Shown piece after piece: positions 8,107-19,394 of a stretch of DNA of 64,000 bases. The DNA lies in assembly GCA_034521755.1 (NCBI GenBank), contig JAXHMB010000001.1, forward strand, positions 248,001 to 312,000. The letters run 5' to 3'. The translations under genes were made by a program, and so were the position numbers. This DNA comes from JAXHMB01 sp034521755 (GTDB lineage: Bacteria; Bacteroidota; Rhodothermia; Balneolales; Balneolaceae). Positions within the stretch are counted from its first letter, which is position 1. Each line of letters begins with the position of its first letter. The notes beneath the pieces are model-generated. The model was not told where the DNA came from and did no database searches. It saw nothing but the letters and a program-made list of their open reading frames with translations.

Positions 8107-8274
8107 TTGAGTCCCATAAATCCCGCTAGCTTGTGGGATTGAAAGTTATTGCCTCATTATTAATGAATATGTTGCTTTCACTTCTCCCATAAAACTTTTG
8201 CTCCATTTTTTGTACCTTTCTCTGAGATGCGTAATCAACCCTCGAAGCTAATGAAAGAGAATTGTCACCACGAT

Positions 8275-11200
8275 ATGTCCACAGCGTACCAAAACCGGAA
8301 AATCGACCTGCAAAACCACCTCGCATAGCAACGAGCCTTACGAAAGTACACATAAGGTACGATTTGTGACCTCAGCCAGTCTTTTTGACGGCCACGATGC
8401 CAGCATCAATATTATGCGGCGTATTTTGCAAAGCAGCGGTGCCGAGGTCATTCACCTGGGCCACAACCGATCGGTGCAGGAAATTGTGGATTGTGCCATC
8501 CAGGAAGATGTACAGGGCATTGCCATCAGTTCCTACCAGGGTGGGCACATGGAGTATTTTAAGTACATGGTTGACTTGCTCGAAGGAACGGGGCGCTCCG
8601 CATATTAATGTGTTTGGCGGCGGTGGCGGTGTTATTGTCGGTGATGAGATTAAAGAGCTGCACGATTATGGCGTTGACGCGCATTTTCTCGGTAGAAGAC
8701 GGCAGTAAGATGGGGCTGCAGGGCATGATCAACTATATGATGGAAGAGTGCGATTTTGATACGGCTGATGTTGAAGACTGTAAATGCCACAGAAGATTCT
8801 GGAAAAGGATACCAAGACGCTTGGCCCGCAGTATTTCGGCCCTGGAAAATGATCATGAAGACATTATTCGTTTTGAAGATGATAAACTGTTTGATGGCAA
8901 GGGCAACCACGATTAGGCCCGTAAAAATGGTCATCCCGATTCCGCTTGGTAGGCATTACCGGAACAGGCGGCGCGGGTAAAAGCTCGCTGCACCGATGAG
9001 CTGATTCGCCGATTTCTTACTGAGTTTGAAGATATTAATATTGCCGTCATTTCTATTGATCCTTCCGAAAGTGCGTACCGGCGGCGCCTTGCTGGGCGAT
9101 CGCATCCGCATGAACAGCCTCGATCCTGATCGGGTGTATCATGCGCAGCCTGGCAACACGTGCCAGCAATCGTGCTACCAGTTCATGGCTGTAAGCGGTG
9201 CTATTGAAGTTGTGAAAACGGCCGGTTTTGATCTGGTTCATTGTGGAAACAAGCGGCATTGGCCAGAGTGGATACTGAGATTGTAGATATCTCGGATATT
9301 CCCGATGTATGTAATGACCAGTGAATACGGCGCGGCCACCCAGCTGGAGAAAATTAACATGCTGGATCTTGCCGAGCTGGTGGTACTTAATAAATTTGAA
9401 AAGAAAGGATCGCTGGATGCCCTGCGCGATGTGCGTAAACAGATGAAGCGCAATCGAGGGGCATGGGACCTCGAACCGGAAGAGATGCCGGTATTATCCG
9501 ACCATCGCTGCACAGTTTAATGATGAAGGCGTTAATCGCTTGTTCAAGGCGCTGGTTGATAAGATTAACGGGCGCTATAGCCTAAAGTGGGAGACGAAGT
9601 TCTATAACAATCCCGAACCGGCCGAAGATATACAGACACAGGCCATCATCCCGGGCAAGCGCCAGCGGTACCTGTCCGAAATTTCAGAGTCCATTCGCGA
9701 TTACCACAATTGGGCAGAAGGACAGGTCAGAAATAGCCCGCAAAGCTGGAGCAGGTAGAAGGAACCATTGAGCAGATTGAACGCTGGAATCCGGATAAGA
9801 AAGAGGATTGGACTAAGAAGCTGAACGAGATGAGAGAGCACTGGCTCAGCAAGCTCGATTCCCGCTGCAAGCAAGATTCTGGACGGATGGGATGATCTGT
9901 ACGAAGAGTACCGCCAAGAGCAGGTGGAAGTGAAGGTTCGAGACAGGACCTTCAAAAATAAGATGTTCCGCGAATCACTGAGCGGATTCGAAGATTCCAC
10001 GCGGTGGCGCTTCCCAAAACGAAAGCGTAAAGGGGAACAGCTTAAATTTGCCCTTAAAGAGAACCTGCCGGGATATTATCCTTTTACGGCCGGGCGTATT
10101 TCCGTTTAAGCGGGAAGGAGAAGACCCCACCCGCATGTTTGCCGGAGAGGGCACGCCCGAGCGTACCAATAAACGATTTCACTATCTGAGTGAAGGTATG
10201 CCGGCTGCACGACTGTCCACGGCTTTTGATTCGGTGACGCTCTATGGCGAAGATCCCGATCATCGTCCCGATATTTATGGGAAAGTAGGTAATTCCGGGG
10301 TCAGCATTTGTACGATCGATGATATGAAAAAGCTGTATTCCGGCTTTGAGCTTACTTCACCTAAGACCTCGGTGTCAATGACCATCAATGGTCCGGCGCC
10401 GATGATTCTGGCGATGTTTATGAATACGGCTATTGATCAGGAGGTAGAACGATATCTCAAAGAAGAACGGCAAATGGGAAGAGGCGCAAGAAAAAGATTC
10501 AGAAGTATTTTGAAGGAAAAGGGTGTAGATCAGCTCCGCAATACAATGCAGGAACTGCCCGCCAACAACGACCAGTTCGGACTGGGTATGCTGGGTATTA
10601 CCGGTGACAAGCTTATTGATCAGGATACCTATGAAAAGATTAAAGAAAAAGCGCTGAATGTGGTACGTGGTACGGTTCAGGCAGACATCCTGAAGGAAGA
10701 TCAGGCACAGAATACCTGTATCTTTTCAACCGAATTTGCCCTTAAGATGATGGGCGATATCCAGCAGTATTTTCACGGATCATAATGTCAGAAATTACTA
10801 CTCGGTGTCTATTTCCGGTTATCATATTGCAGAAGCCGGAGCCAATCCCATTACGCAGGCAGCCTTTACGCTGGCCAACGGCTTTACCTATGTAGAGTAT
10901 TATCTGTCCCGCGGTATGGATGTAGATGATTTTGCCCATAACCTGTCGTTCTTTTTCAGCAATGGACTGGACCCCGAATATGCGGTGATCGGACGAGTAG
11001 CCCGCCGGATTTGGGCGGTAGCGATGCGTGAGAAGTACGGCGCCAACGAGCGGTCACAAAAGCTGAAATACCACATTCAAACCAGCGGACGATCGCTGCA
11101 CGCGCAGGAGATTCAGTTCAATGATATTCGCACTACGCTGCAGGCGCTACTGGCTATCTATGATAACTGTAACTCCTTGCACACCAACGCTTATGATGAG

Positions 11201-11775
11201 GCCATCACAACTCCTACCGAGGAGTCGGTCCGACGCGCGCTGGCCATTCAGCTGATCATCAATAAGGAGATGGGTACCGCCAAAAATGAAAACATCAATC
11301 AGGGTTCATACTTCATTGAAGAGATGACGGATCTGGTGGAAGAAGCCATCCTTTCTGAGTTTGATCGCCTGACCGAACGCGGCGGTGTGCTGGGTGCAAT
11401 GGAAAATATGTATCAGCGGGGTAAAATTCAGGATGAAAGCCTGCACTACGAATCGCAGAAAGCACAGCGGCGAAATGCCGATTATCGGCGTAAATACTTT
11501 TATGAATGAAGATGCTGAAAGTGCTAGAAGAAGAGAAAGAAGTGGATCTAATTCGTTCGACAGAAGAAGAAAAAGAGCAGCAGATCGAAAGTCTGAAAGC
11601 GTTCTGGGAGCGTAATGAAGATGAAGCAGAAGAAGCTATTGAGCGGCTTAAAGAAGTAGCCGGAACAATGGCAATATCTTTGAAGAACTTGATGGAAACC
11701 GTGAAAGTGGCTTCGCTGGGACAGATTTCCGAGGCACTGTATGAAGTAGGCGGACAGTATCGCAGAAATATGTAG
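8275..11775 (+). pseudogene. icmF: Fused isobutyryl-CoA mutase IcmF, many frameshifts
   Basis: IcmF interconverts isobutyryl-CoA and n-butyryl-CoA with adenosylcobalamin and carries its own GTPase chaperone. All parts can be read in order across changing frames: start ATG 8275 (STAYQNRKIDLQNH), B12-binding domain (SASLFDGHDASINIMRRIL, about 8.36-8.8 kb), G3E GTPase with P-loop GTGGAGKSS (about 8961-8987) and ETSGIGQS-like switch near 9.25 kb, linker to 9.9 kb, the mutase TIM barrel (FPFKREGEDPTRMFAGEGT; YHIAEAGANPITQAAFTLAN) to 11.5 kb, and the end ALYEVGGQYRRNM. Total span equals a normal ~1,150-residue IcmF. At least fifteen single-base frame changes occur, yet residues stay conserved in every frame, so sequencing indels are more likely than decay. 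It would work in valine or butyrate metabolism. Confidence 0.85.
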
Positions 11776-11867
11776 TGAAACTTCCTCTTTTGAACCGTAG
11801 CTTAAACCTCTGCAAATAGGAGGGATAATTACCTTTTGATGCTCTTTCTATCTTGATTTATCCAGGA

Positions 11868-12561
11868 CTAACCGTTGTTAACTGCTGCCAACTTACCCAG
11901 TAACTTTTCGGCGTCTACCAATACGTTACTGTTAGGATATTGGTCAACTACTTTTTGTGCATATTCACGAGCTTTTTCGGTATTGCCTGCATCATCATAA
12001 GCATAAGCTGCTTCAACGTAATTGTAGGGGGTCGTTGATTCATTTTCATCATGCTCGGCAGCCTGGACATAAATATCAGCGGCATTGGCATGGTTGCCAA
12101 TCTCTGTATGTAATACAGCTTTAAAGGAGAGTGGGCCGACGCCTAAAATACCATCGGGCACTTCAAATTCATTCATATAGCTGAGCGCTTGCTGTGTGTT
12201 ACCAAGATTATACTCACAAACAGCAGCATAGTAGGAGGCAAGGTTGGCAGCATCAGTCCCGGAATAGTTGCTGATGATTTGTTCAAATCCAACTGTAAAA
12301 TCTTCATCTGAGCCGGTCAGTGCTTTTTCATATTCGGCATTCAAATAATAGTTTTCGGCTTGTGAGAGCAGTCCTTGCGCTTCCTGCTCTTGGGCGGTAC
12401 TGTAATAGTAATATCCAATGCTTAACCCAATGGCTAAAATTACCGCACATACCTGCGCCAATAATCGTATTCTCATTACTCAGGTAAAATTCCTGCAGTT
12501 TAGAATACGACTGCAGCAGCGGATCTTGTTCCAGTTCTTCTTGTGTTAATTTCTTTGCCAT
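11868..12561 (-). CDS. Membrane-anchored TPR protein, one frameshift
   Basis: Two overlapping pieces form one ~230-residue protein: 12561 inward gives MAKKLTQEELEQDPLLQSY, then a one-base frame change at about 12450 leads into one transmembrane helix (VILAIGLSIGYYYY) and a periplasmic helical domain to 11868. The latter contains TPR-like pairs, e.g. ASYYAAVCEYNLGNTQQAL and AAYAYDDAGNTEKAREYAQK. It resembles YfgM-type TPR anchors. It is the last gene of the long minus-strand block; the AT-rich 3' side (11776-11867) separates it from icmF. The role is probably scaffolding in the envelope, by family only. Confidence 0.75.
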
Positions 12562-12634
12562 GGTCTTTTTAAATCTTTTAGTCGTTGTTTCAAAAGGTGG
12601 TCAAAATTATCATTGTTTTGGCATATACCAAAAT

Positions 12635-13330
12635 CTAAAATAGATGTAATTTTCCTTTACTTAGCTGATAAATATTGTCAGATCTTTTGGCAATATCTTT
12701 TTCGTGGGTGATGAGTAAAATGCTTACATCTTTTTGCTCACGCAGGTTAAAAAGCATGTCCAGCAGGATCTCGGTATTTTCTTCATCCAGGTTGCCGGTG
12801 GGCTCATCAGCCAGAATAAGTTCGGGATCATTCATCAATGCCCGTGCCATAGCCACGCGTTGCTGCTCACCGCCTGAAAGTTGCGTAGGACGGTGCTCAG
12901 CGCTTGAGGATATCCAAACTGGCTGAGCAGTCGACATTGCTTTTTCTTCCACTTCATCGAGTTCTTTACCGGAAATAAGTGCGGGCATCATTACATTTTC
13001 GAGTGCCGTAAATTCGGGCAGCAGGTGATGAAACTGGAAAACAAATCCCAGCTGTGCATTTCTGAAATGCAGCCAGCCTGTTCTTCATCCCATACGGTAG
13101 ATGTCCTTGCCATTCCAAAGCACGTTGCCGCTGTCAGGCTCATCCAAGCCGCCAAGAACATGCAGCAGCGTACTTTTGCCGCATCCGCTTGCACCAACAA
13201 CAGAAACTACAGATCCTTTCTTTATGTCAATGGAAATACCATCAAGCACAGTTAGTGCACCTTTGCCAGTTTTTACAGGATAGGTTTTAATAATGTCTGT
13301 TCCTTTTAAAATGATGTTGTCTTGTGACAT
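12635..13330 (-). CDS. LolD-like ABC transporter ATPase, frameshifted
   Basis: About 230 residues over three frames. From the ATG at 13330: ILKGTDIIKTYPVKTGKGAL, Walker A GASGCGKST, then after frame changes near 13090, 13045 (an extra A in TTTCAGAAAT) and 12920 the Q-loop segment LGFVFQFHHLLPEFTALENV, signature LSGGEQQR, Walker B ELILADEPTGNLD and the switch His in LLITHE. The family is MacB/LolD (MJ0796-like), which powers lipoprotein release or envelope efflux with an FtsX-like permease. No permease is adjacent. Its start overlaps the stop of ymdB by one base (TAATG), so it is coupled to that gene. Confidence 0.8.
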
Positions 13331-14151
13331 TATTTGTCAAGCTTACTGTTTATTAAATCGGGATATATAAAAGGTTCAATATGGACGCATTTGCTCGTTT
13401 CGCGATCAACTTTGGCAATTAGTCCACAAATATGATTGTCACCGTCAGCGAGCTTATAACGGTGCGGCGTACCCAGCATAAAGCGTTTCATAGATGTTTC
13501 CTTATCCATGCCTAATACAGAATCAAAAGCGCCGGTCATGCCTGCATCACTGATGTATCCTGTTCCTTGTGGAAAGATACGCGCATCATTGGTGGGCACA
13601 TGGGTGTGTGTGCCAACAAACACGGAAACTTTTCCATCCAGGTGCCAGGCCAAAGCCAATTTTTCTGCAGTAGCTTCAGCATGGAAGTCTACAAAAATAA
13701 TATCAGTTTCTTCTTTCATTCGATCCAAAGCCCAGTCGGCAGTGGAGAAGGGGTCATCAATATCCTGCATAAAAGTACGCCCCTGAAGGTTTAAGACGCC
13801 AACTTTACAATCCATATCGGACAGTTCATAAATACAATAACCGTACCCCGGATTTCCTTTAGGATAATTAAGGGGACGTAAGATATTCGGATCTTCCTTC
13901 ATATAGGAAAAGACTTTCCACTTGGCAAAAGAATGGTTGCCTCCGGTGATAACGTGTACTCCAAGATCGTATAAGTTTTTGATAATGTGCCGGTTGATGC
14001 CTTTGCCTTCGTGGGAATTTTCGCCGTTGGCTATCACAAAATCGGCTTCATACTTATCAATAAAGCCGGGCAGAAAAGTGTTCAGCAAATCAAGGCCCGG
14101 TTTGCCAACAATATCACCGATAAAAAGTATGTTTAAATGTTTCTTTGACAT
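13330..14151 (-). CDS. ymdB: YmdB-family metallophosphoesterase
   Basis: 273 residues, close to the family's usual ~265. Metal-binding signatures in order: FIGDIVGKPG (about 10-19), VIANGENSHEGKGI (40-53), TGGNHSFAKWKV (69-80), FVDFHAEATAEKLA (about 152-165) and GTHTHVPTND (about 180-189). The TIGR00282 family is a dinuclear-metal 2',3'-cyclic nucleotide phosphodiesterase linked to RNA turnover and cell-fate control in Bacillus. The usual GNHxWD is GNHSFA here, a mild departure. It lies between zapA and the LolD-like gene on one strand. Confidence 0.88.
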   Translation of the reverse strand: MSKKHLNILFIGDIVGKPGLDLLNTFLPGFIDKYEADFVIANGENSHEGKGINRHIIKNLYDLGVHVITGGNHSFAKWKVFSYMKEDPNILRPLNYPKGNPGYGYCIYELSDMDCKVGVLNLQGRTFMQDIDDPFSTADWALDRMKEETDIIFVDFHAEATAEKLALAWHLDGKVSVFVGTHTHVPTNDARIFPQGTGYISDAGMTGAFDSVLGMDKETSMKRFMLGTPHRYKLADGDNHICGLIAKVDRETSKCVHIEPFIYPDLINSKLDK

Positions 14152-14332
14152 AAATAGGAGTATAAAATCTCAATAAAATGAAGCTCAAAGGTAAGGAATA
14201 AATAGAGCTATTCAGAATGAGAATTTCAGGAGTTTTTTAATCTTTGCTGAGGATAAAGAAGGATCAGTTTTTATTTAATTACGAAATACAGATACTAAAA
14301 CAAGTTCAGTATGACACGGAAAGGATTAAAAC

Positions 14333-14626
14333 CTAGTTTTGAATCTCTTCAATCAGTTCTTCAATAGATTTGTTCACGCTCTGCAGTACTTTGTCATCCT
14401 GCTGGTTGAGCTCACGATTACGCTTTCGTTCTTCAAAAAGTTCTTCGGCAATGCTCAGAGAGGCCAGCACCATTACTGTTGTTTCAGGCTGTTTACTAAG
14501 CTCTTTTTTGTACTGGCGAAATTTTTCATCTACGTATTGAGAAATACGTTTCATGGTTTCCACTTCAGAGTCTTCAACCTTGAGAGGATACTGTTTGCCT
14601 AGAATGGTAATCTTTATGGATTTCAT
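14333..14626 (-). CDS. zapA: Cell division protein ZapA
   Basis: 97 residues. The N-terminal KSIKITILGKQYPLKVEDSE is the conserved ZapA beta-hairpin head (about residues 2-21); the rest is a long helix/coiled coil with the VLASLSIAEELFEER heptad region. ZapA bundles FtsZ at the septum. Its start overlaps the stop of the upstream coiled-coil gene by 4 bases (14623-14626), and it lies directly downstream of pheST, the common arrangement in this part of the tree. Confidence 0.88.
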   Translation of the reverse strand: MKSIKITILGKQYPLKVEDSEVETMKRISQYVDEKFRQYKKELSKQPETTVMVLASLSIAEELFEERKRNRELNQQDDKVLQSVNKSIEELIEEIQN

Positions 14627-14880
14627 TGATTATCCTCCAGATGAGAATCAATTTTGGTGATAAGTCCCAGAACTTGATGACGCAGCGCCATACGCTCAGA
14701 TTCGGTCATGGCGGAGAAAATGTCAGTCTGCCCATCCTGAATTTCTTCAAGCTTAGACTTGAGCTCATCGCGCTCTTTTTTCAGGTCTTTGATTTCCTGT
14801 TTAAGGCTATCAAATTCTTCCCTGATTTGATCAAGCAGGGCGTTAAACTCCTCGTAATATGGACTCTCGTTAGAAAGCAA
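14623..14880 (-). CDS. Small coiled-coil protein coupled to zapA
   Basis: 85 residues, almost wholly predicted coiled coil: heptads run from about residue 10 (FNALLDQIREEFDSLKQEIK) to 50, followed by a helical tail. No enzyme motif. The 4-base overlap with zapA and its place just after pheT suggest a partner of ZapA; its size and make-up recall ZapB, but I cannot show homology. Start: ATG at 14880, 7 bases after the pheT stop. Confidence 0.7.
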   Translation of the reverse strand: MLSNESPYYEEFNALLDQIREEFDSLKQEIKDLKKERDELKSKLEEIQDGQTDIFSAMTESERMALRHQVLGLITKIDSHLEDNQ

Positions 14881-14887
14881 ACTTAAT

Positions 14888-17311
14888 TTAAGACCTTAGT
14901 TTTGCTGAAAACCGTTTATTAAGAACTTTAAGTATCTTTTCAATTATAGGTTCTACTTCCTTGATAGTCAATGTTTTATTTTTATCAATGAAAGAAAGAC
15001 GAAAGGCCAGGCTTTTTTTGTTTTCTCCCAGCGACTCACCTTCAAACACATCAAAGATGTTGAGATTCTGTAATGTATCTGGAGCCGTTTCTTTTATTTG
15101 ATCCATTAAATCTACCGGCACGGGTTGTAAGAATCTACTACTACAGCGAAGTCAAATTCAAAGGACGGAAACTTTGAAACCGGGTTATAAACGGTGGAAA
15201 TATCTGAGACGGCCTCAGCTAATTTGCTCAGTGATATTTCAGCTGCAAAAGCGGGATAGTCAATATCATAGTTACCAAGAAGGTTTTTATCTACGGAGTA
15301 TAGCACTCCAATATTCAAGCCTCCAATGGTATATTCCAGCTGCTCTTTATCGTTTACAGAAGTTTTTATATCAGTATCAGATACGAATTGCGTTAAAAAG
15401 TTTTGCAGCGAAGCCTTTACGTCAAATATATCATAGACTTCCGGATCAGTTTTCCAGTGCTCAATAGTCTTTAATACCGATATGCCCATCAACAGGTTGG
15501 TTTCCTCCTTAATGTTATCGTAGTAGGTACCTTTGTCAGATTTTGTAAAAACATTGCCCATCTCAAATAATCGAACGCTCTTAATATTTCTATTGAAATT
15601 ATACGATGCCGACTGTAAGAAATCCATAGAGCAGGGAGGGGCGAAGGGTAGTCATATCGGTAGATATGGGATTCAGCGTGTGAATCATATCATCCAGATT
15701 ACCCAGCAAGCTCAGCATCTTTATCCGGCATCAAAGAGTTGGAATATATTTCCCTGTAAGCGCTAATCCTTTAGCTGTTTCTTTGGCTTTTTGCTTAAGC
15801 TCTTCCCAGGCATTAATCTTTTCGGGTGATGTGAACTTGCCATGCTTCAGGAGCAGGAATGTTATTATAATCGTAGAGTCTTCCCACTTCTTCAATAAGG
15901 TCTACTTCGCGTTCTAAATCAGGACGGAATGTGGGAATGTTGTAAGTAATACTTTCTTTATTCCTGTTGGTTTCTTCAAGTTCCAGGCCATCAAGCAGTT
16001 GGGCAATTTCACTCATCGGAGAAATCTGTTCCCAATAACCTGATTGGCGTACGACTTTCGAAGTGTAAGTTCTATAGGTTTCAGTTTTGGTGGGATGAAC
16101 GTCAGTACATTCTTCAACGAGTGTGCCCTCGGTTATTTCAGCAATCAATGTAGCTGCCCGGTGAGCTGCAATACGCTGCAGATTGGGATCTATGCCGCGT
16201 TCAAAGCGGTAGGAAGCATCTGTTTGCAGGGTTTGTTCTTTAGCCGTCTTACGGGTTGTGTGTCTGGATCAAAGTAAGCACTTTCTAACAGGATATTGGT
16301 AGTATTATCACTTACCTCCGAATTGACGCCGCCCATAACGCCTGCAATGGCTACCGGTTCTTCAGCATCACAAATGAACAGTGTTCCGGCACGAACATTT
16401 TCGCTTTACATGGTCAAGGGTTTCAAATTCAATCTCTTTGTCAAAGTCTTGTACAATAATTTTATTTCCTTTGATAGTATTCAGGTCAAAAGCGTGCAGC
16501 GGCTGACCCATTTCCAGCATCACATAGTTGGTAATATCAACTACATTGTTCACCGGCCGAACACCAACAGCTTTAAGCTTATTTCGCAGCCAGGTGGGAG
16601 ATTCACCTATGGTTACATCCTTAACCTGCATGCCCACATAGCGGTGACATTTCTCAGGATTCTTCAATCTCTATTTCTATATCCTCTAGTGAAGATGCTT
16701 CTAACCAGATCAAGTTTCAAAGGGTTTCTTAAGTTCTAAATCCAAGAGCGGCTGCCAGATCGCGGGCTACTCCCAGGTGGCAGGTAGCATCGGGACGGTT
16801 GGGAGTTATGGCGATATCAATGACCGTATCCTGGTATAACTCAAAGACTTCATTAATGGGAGTGCGATACTTCCAAGTTCTCATCAAGCACCATGATGCC
16901 TTGGTGATCAGTTCCGAGGCCGAGTTCATCTTCGGCACAAATCATGCCGTTAGATTGCTTCCCGCGCAGCTTGGCCTTCTTAATGGTAAGCTTGTTGCCA
17001 TCATCAAGGGTAAAGGTAATGTAGTTCCAACGGTTGCTACCGGCACTTTTTGTCCGGCTGCTACATTATCCGCTCCGCAAATGATTTGGGTTTCTTCATC
17101 ACCCAGGTATGACCATACAGAATTCGGAGCCGGTCGGCATTGGGATGTTCACTAACCTCTAATACTTCACCAACGATGACTCCTTCCAGCAGGTTCCATA
17201 TTCTTCAGTCTCTTCTACCTCAAGTCCGATCAGCGTTAGCTTTTCAGCGGCTTCTTCCGGAGAAAGTTCGAGATCTATAAATTCTTTAAGCCAGTTATAA
17301 GATATCTTCAT
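14888..17311 (-). pseudogene. pheT: Phenylalanyl-tRNA synthetase beta subunit, frameshifted
   Basis: The span of 2,424 bases matches the usual ~800-residue PheT. Pieces in order: start ATG 17311 (MKISYNWLKEFIDLELSPEE), the OB-fold tRNA-binding domain around 17.2-16.95 kb, a piece ending DLAAALGF (16.94-16.73 kb), the B3/B4 editing region (16.67-16.37 kb; NNVVDITNYVMLEMGQPLHA), the B5 domain (16.15-15.81 kb), the catalytic-like core (15.63-15.11 kb) and the FDX-ACB anticodon domain (15.12-14.89 kb). About ten frame changes break it. An essential gene cannot be decayed, so these are almost certainly sequence errors. The subunit pairs with PheS as alpha2beta2. Confidence 0.85.
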
Positions 17312-17425
17312 TTAACTTAATATAGTTTAATGGAATGCGGATAAAGTAGATCTAGCTGATATTTGCCGTTACAATATTTCTTAAAATCAGCCTCATGCCG
17401 TGTTATCAGTGTTCTATTATAAAAT

Positions 17426-18444
17426 TCATTTAAACTGTTCAAGGAAGCGCACGTCATTTTCATAGAGCACGCGAATGTCATTGATGCCATGTCGCAACAT
17501 AGCGATACGGTCTACACCCATGCCCCAGGCAAAGCCGGTATATTTTTCAGGGTCGATACCTACATGCTTCAAATACATTCGGGTCTACCATGCCTGAACC
17601 CAGAATTTCAAGCCATTTGCCTTCTCCCGACTGCTGTTGGCATTCCCACCATATATCCATCTCAAGGCTGGGCTCAGTAAAGGGAAGAAGCCGGGCCGAA
17701 GCCGGTATTTCACATCACTGCCGAACATAAGCTGTGCAAAGCTGATAAGTGTTTCTTTGAGTTCAGCCACGCTTACATCCGTATCTACATACAGAGCTTC
17801 TACCTGGTGAAATAAGAAGTAAGATTTTGGGCTTACTGCTTCATTGCGGTATACCCTTCCCGGTGCAATAATCCTTATCGGAGGCTCATTTTTTAACATT
17901 TTTCGAATCTGAATGGGAGAGGTGTGCGTGCGCAAGACTAAATCCTGCTCTTCAGGATCATCATGTTTTTCAATGAAAAATGTATCCTGTTCGTCCCGGG
18001 CAGGGTGATTGGGCGGGAAGTTGAGCGCTGTAAAATTATGAAAGTCATCCTCAATTTCCGGTCCGTCTTCTACTGTGAACCCCAGTCGGTAAAAAATACT
18101 TTTCATTTCTTCCAGCGTCTGTGTCAGTGGATGAAATGATCCCACAGGTTCGGGAGCGGGTGGGAGGGTGATATCATCAGTAGCGCCCATTAGCCTTTGT
18201 CTCTTGCTCTGGAAAGCCTTGCTTTGGCTTCTTCAAATCTTTGACTCAGCCATATTTTTGGCCTGATTCATTCCTTTGCCAACTTCGGCACGATCTTCTT
18301 TAGGGACCTTCTCATCTTGCCAAACATGGTCTGTATTTTCCCTTTTCTGGAAAGAAACTCCAGTCGAAAAGCCTCTAACTCCTCTTCGTTGGTAATAGAG
18401 AATGAGTTAATTTCTTTTTTCATAGATTCAATTTCAGAAAGCAT
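17426..18444 (-). pseudogene. pheS: Phenylalanyl-tRNA synthetase alpha subunit, frameshifted
   Basis: The span (~340 codons) is that of a normal PheS. From ATG 18444: MLSEIESMKKEINSF and the N-terminal coiled coil (LSRKGKIQTMF), frame changes at about 18.33-18.20 kb, then the class II core: GSFHPLTQTLEEMKSIFYRL, HPARDEQDTFF (motif 1 region), LRTHTSPIQIR, GRVYRNE (motif 2), and after breaks near 17.62 and 17.54 kb the motif 3 segment GFAWGMGVDRIAMLRHGI, ending EQFK at 17426. It activates phenylalanine in the cytoplasm. A terminator upstream (18544-18588) separates it from rplT, so pheST may have its own promoter or read-through control. Confidence 0.88.
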
Positions 18445-18543
18445 GAATACAAATTCCTGATCAGTTATTAAATTCGTAGTCGCCCTTAGTGCATCCGTAA
18501 GCGATAAGCTCCTAAACTATTGAAATGGGGGTTCTACTTCAAT

Positions 18544-18588
18544 AAAAAAACCGATCCTAATCCGCAGCCGGCGGACAGAATCGGTTCT
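18544..18588 (-). terminator. Terminator after rplT, with palindromic loop
   Basis: Read on the minus strand: stem GAACCGAT / ATCGGTTT, followed by a run of seven T (complement of 18544-18550). The loop itself holds TCCGCCGGCTGCGGA, a small palindrome of the dispersed TCCGCC/GGCGGA kind. It lies between rplT and pheS. Confidence 0.75.
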
Positions 18589-18612
18589 TTAAATAAGATC
18601 GTTCACAGCTAG

Positions 18613-18957
18613 TCATGTAACTTCGTTTACGATAGCTGTAAAAGTCTCTGGATCACGAACGGCAAGGTCTGCTAAAACCTTCCGGTTGATCTCAATATTG
18701 TTTTTTGAAAGGGCTCCCATCAGTCGAGAGTAGGTAGTACCGTTTTGACGGGCAGCCGCGTTGATACGTGTAATCCAGAGTTTTCTGAACTCTCGTTTGC
18801 GAACTTTGCGATCGCGATACTGATATTGCATCGCTTTTTCAACGGCATTTTTCGCAACCTTGTATACATTTTTTCGTCTGCCCCAGTAACCTTTCGCCTG
18901 CTTTAAAATCTTGCGGCGACGGCGACGGGAAGCCACCTTATTTCTTGATCGTGGCAT
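18613..18957 (-). CDS. rplT: 50S ribosomal protein L20
   Basis: 114 residues, normal length. The strongly basic N-terminal extension (MPRSRNKVASRRRRRKILKQ) and the segment AKGYWGRRKNVYKVAKNAVE are hallmarks of L20, which binds 23S rRNA and nucleates early 50S assembly. It follows rpmI and infC, as in most bacteria. In many species L20 represses the operon by binding the leader; no L20-binding fold could be confirmed by eye here. Confidence 0.96.
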   Translation of the reverse strand: MPRSRNKVASRRRRRKILKQAKGYWGRRKNVYKVAKNAVEKAMQYQYRDRKVRKREFRKLWITRINAAARQNGTTYSRLMGALSKNNIEINRKVLADLAVRDPETFTAIVNEVT

Positions 18958-18989
18958 TTTGTCTAATGTTTAGAGTTAGTATTAAAAAA

Positions 18990-19188
18990 TTATTTGTAAG
19001 GAATCATCTTCTTAACGTTCTTCTCCTGGGTCTTATCCACCGAGAGTACTCTTTGCGAAGATTACGCTTACGTTTATTTGATTTCTTTGTGAGAATATGC
19101 TGCGATCCGGCTTTTTTCCGTTTTACTTTTCCGGAACCGGTTTCTTGAAGCGCTTTTTAGCCCCACTGTTTGATTTCATCTTTGGCAT
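18990..19188 (-). CDS. rpmI: 50S ribosomal protein L35, two frameshifts
   Basis: From ATG 19188 the reading gives MPKMKSNSGAKKRFKK, then, after a one-base change near 19140, GSGKVKRKKAGSQHILTKKS and NKRKRNLRK, then, after another near 19045, LVDKTQEKNVKKMIPYK with stop at 18990. The assembled ~65-residue protein is a complete bL35. It is too short and too broken to appear as a single frame. Its place between infC and rplT is the expected one. The frame changes are best explained as sequencing errors. Confidence 0.88.
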
Positions 19189-19290
19189 AATGATACACCT
19201 ACCTGAAATTTCTTAGAATTAAAAGGCTTTGAAGATATGAATTTATATCCACAGAATAAACTTAATAGTGAATAATAATTTCGAATACTC

Positions 19291-19373
19291 GTGTCACCCT
19301 GAATTTATTTCAGGGTCTTTAATATCATGCTCAATAAAGATGCTAATCCGCCGACTGGCGGACAGCATGACAC
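19291..19373. repeat. 83-bp interspersed repeat between infC and rpmI
   Basis: It begins GTGTCACCCTGAA and ends AGCATGACAC, giving terminal inverted repeats GTGTCA/TGACAC. Inside are the hairpins ACCCTGAA/TTCAGGGT and TCCGCC-GAC-TGGCGGA. It is non-coding and sits inside a translation operon. It is similar in style to CCCTGAATTTATTTCAGGG-type repeats of Bacteroidota and Balneolota. Confidence 0.7.
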
Positions 19374-19394
19374 TTTAGTATGTGATTGGTCAAC

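Noticed and set aside
8126..8353. 75-residue minus-strand frame upstream of icmF
   Set aside because: It covers the plus-strand icmF start region, where the plus strand gives a conserved N-terminus.
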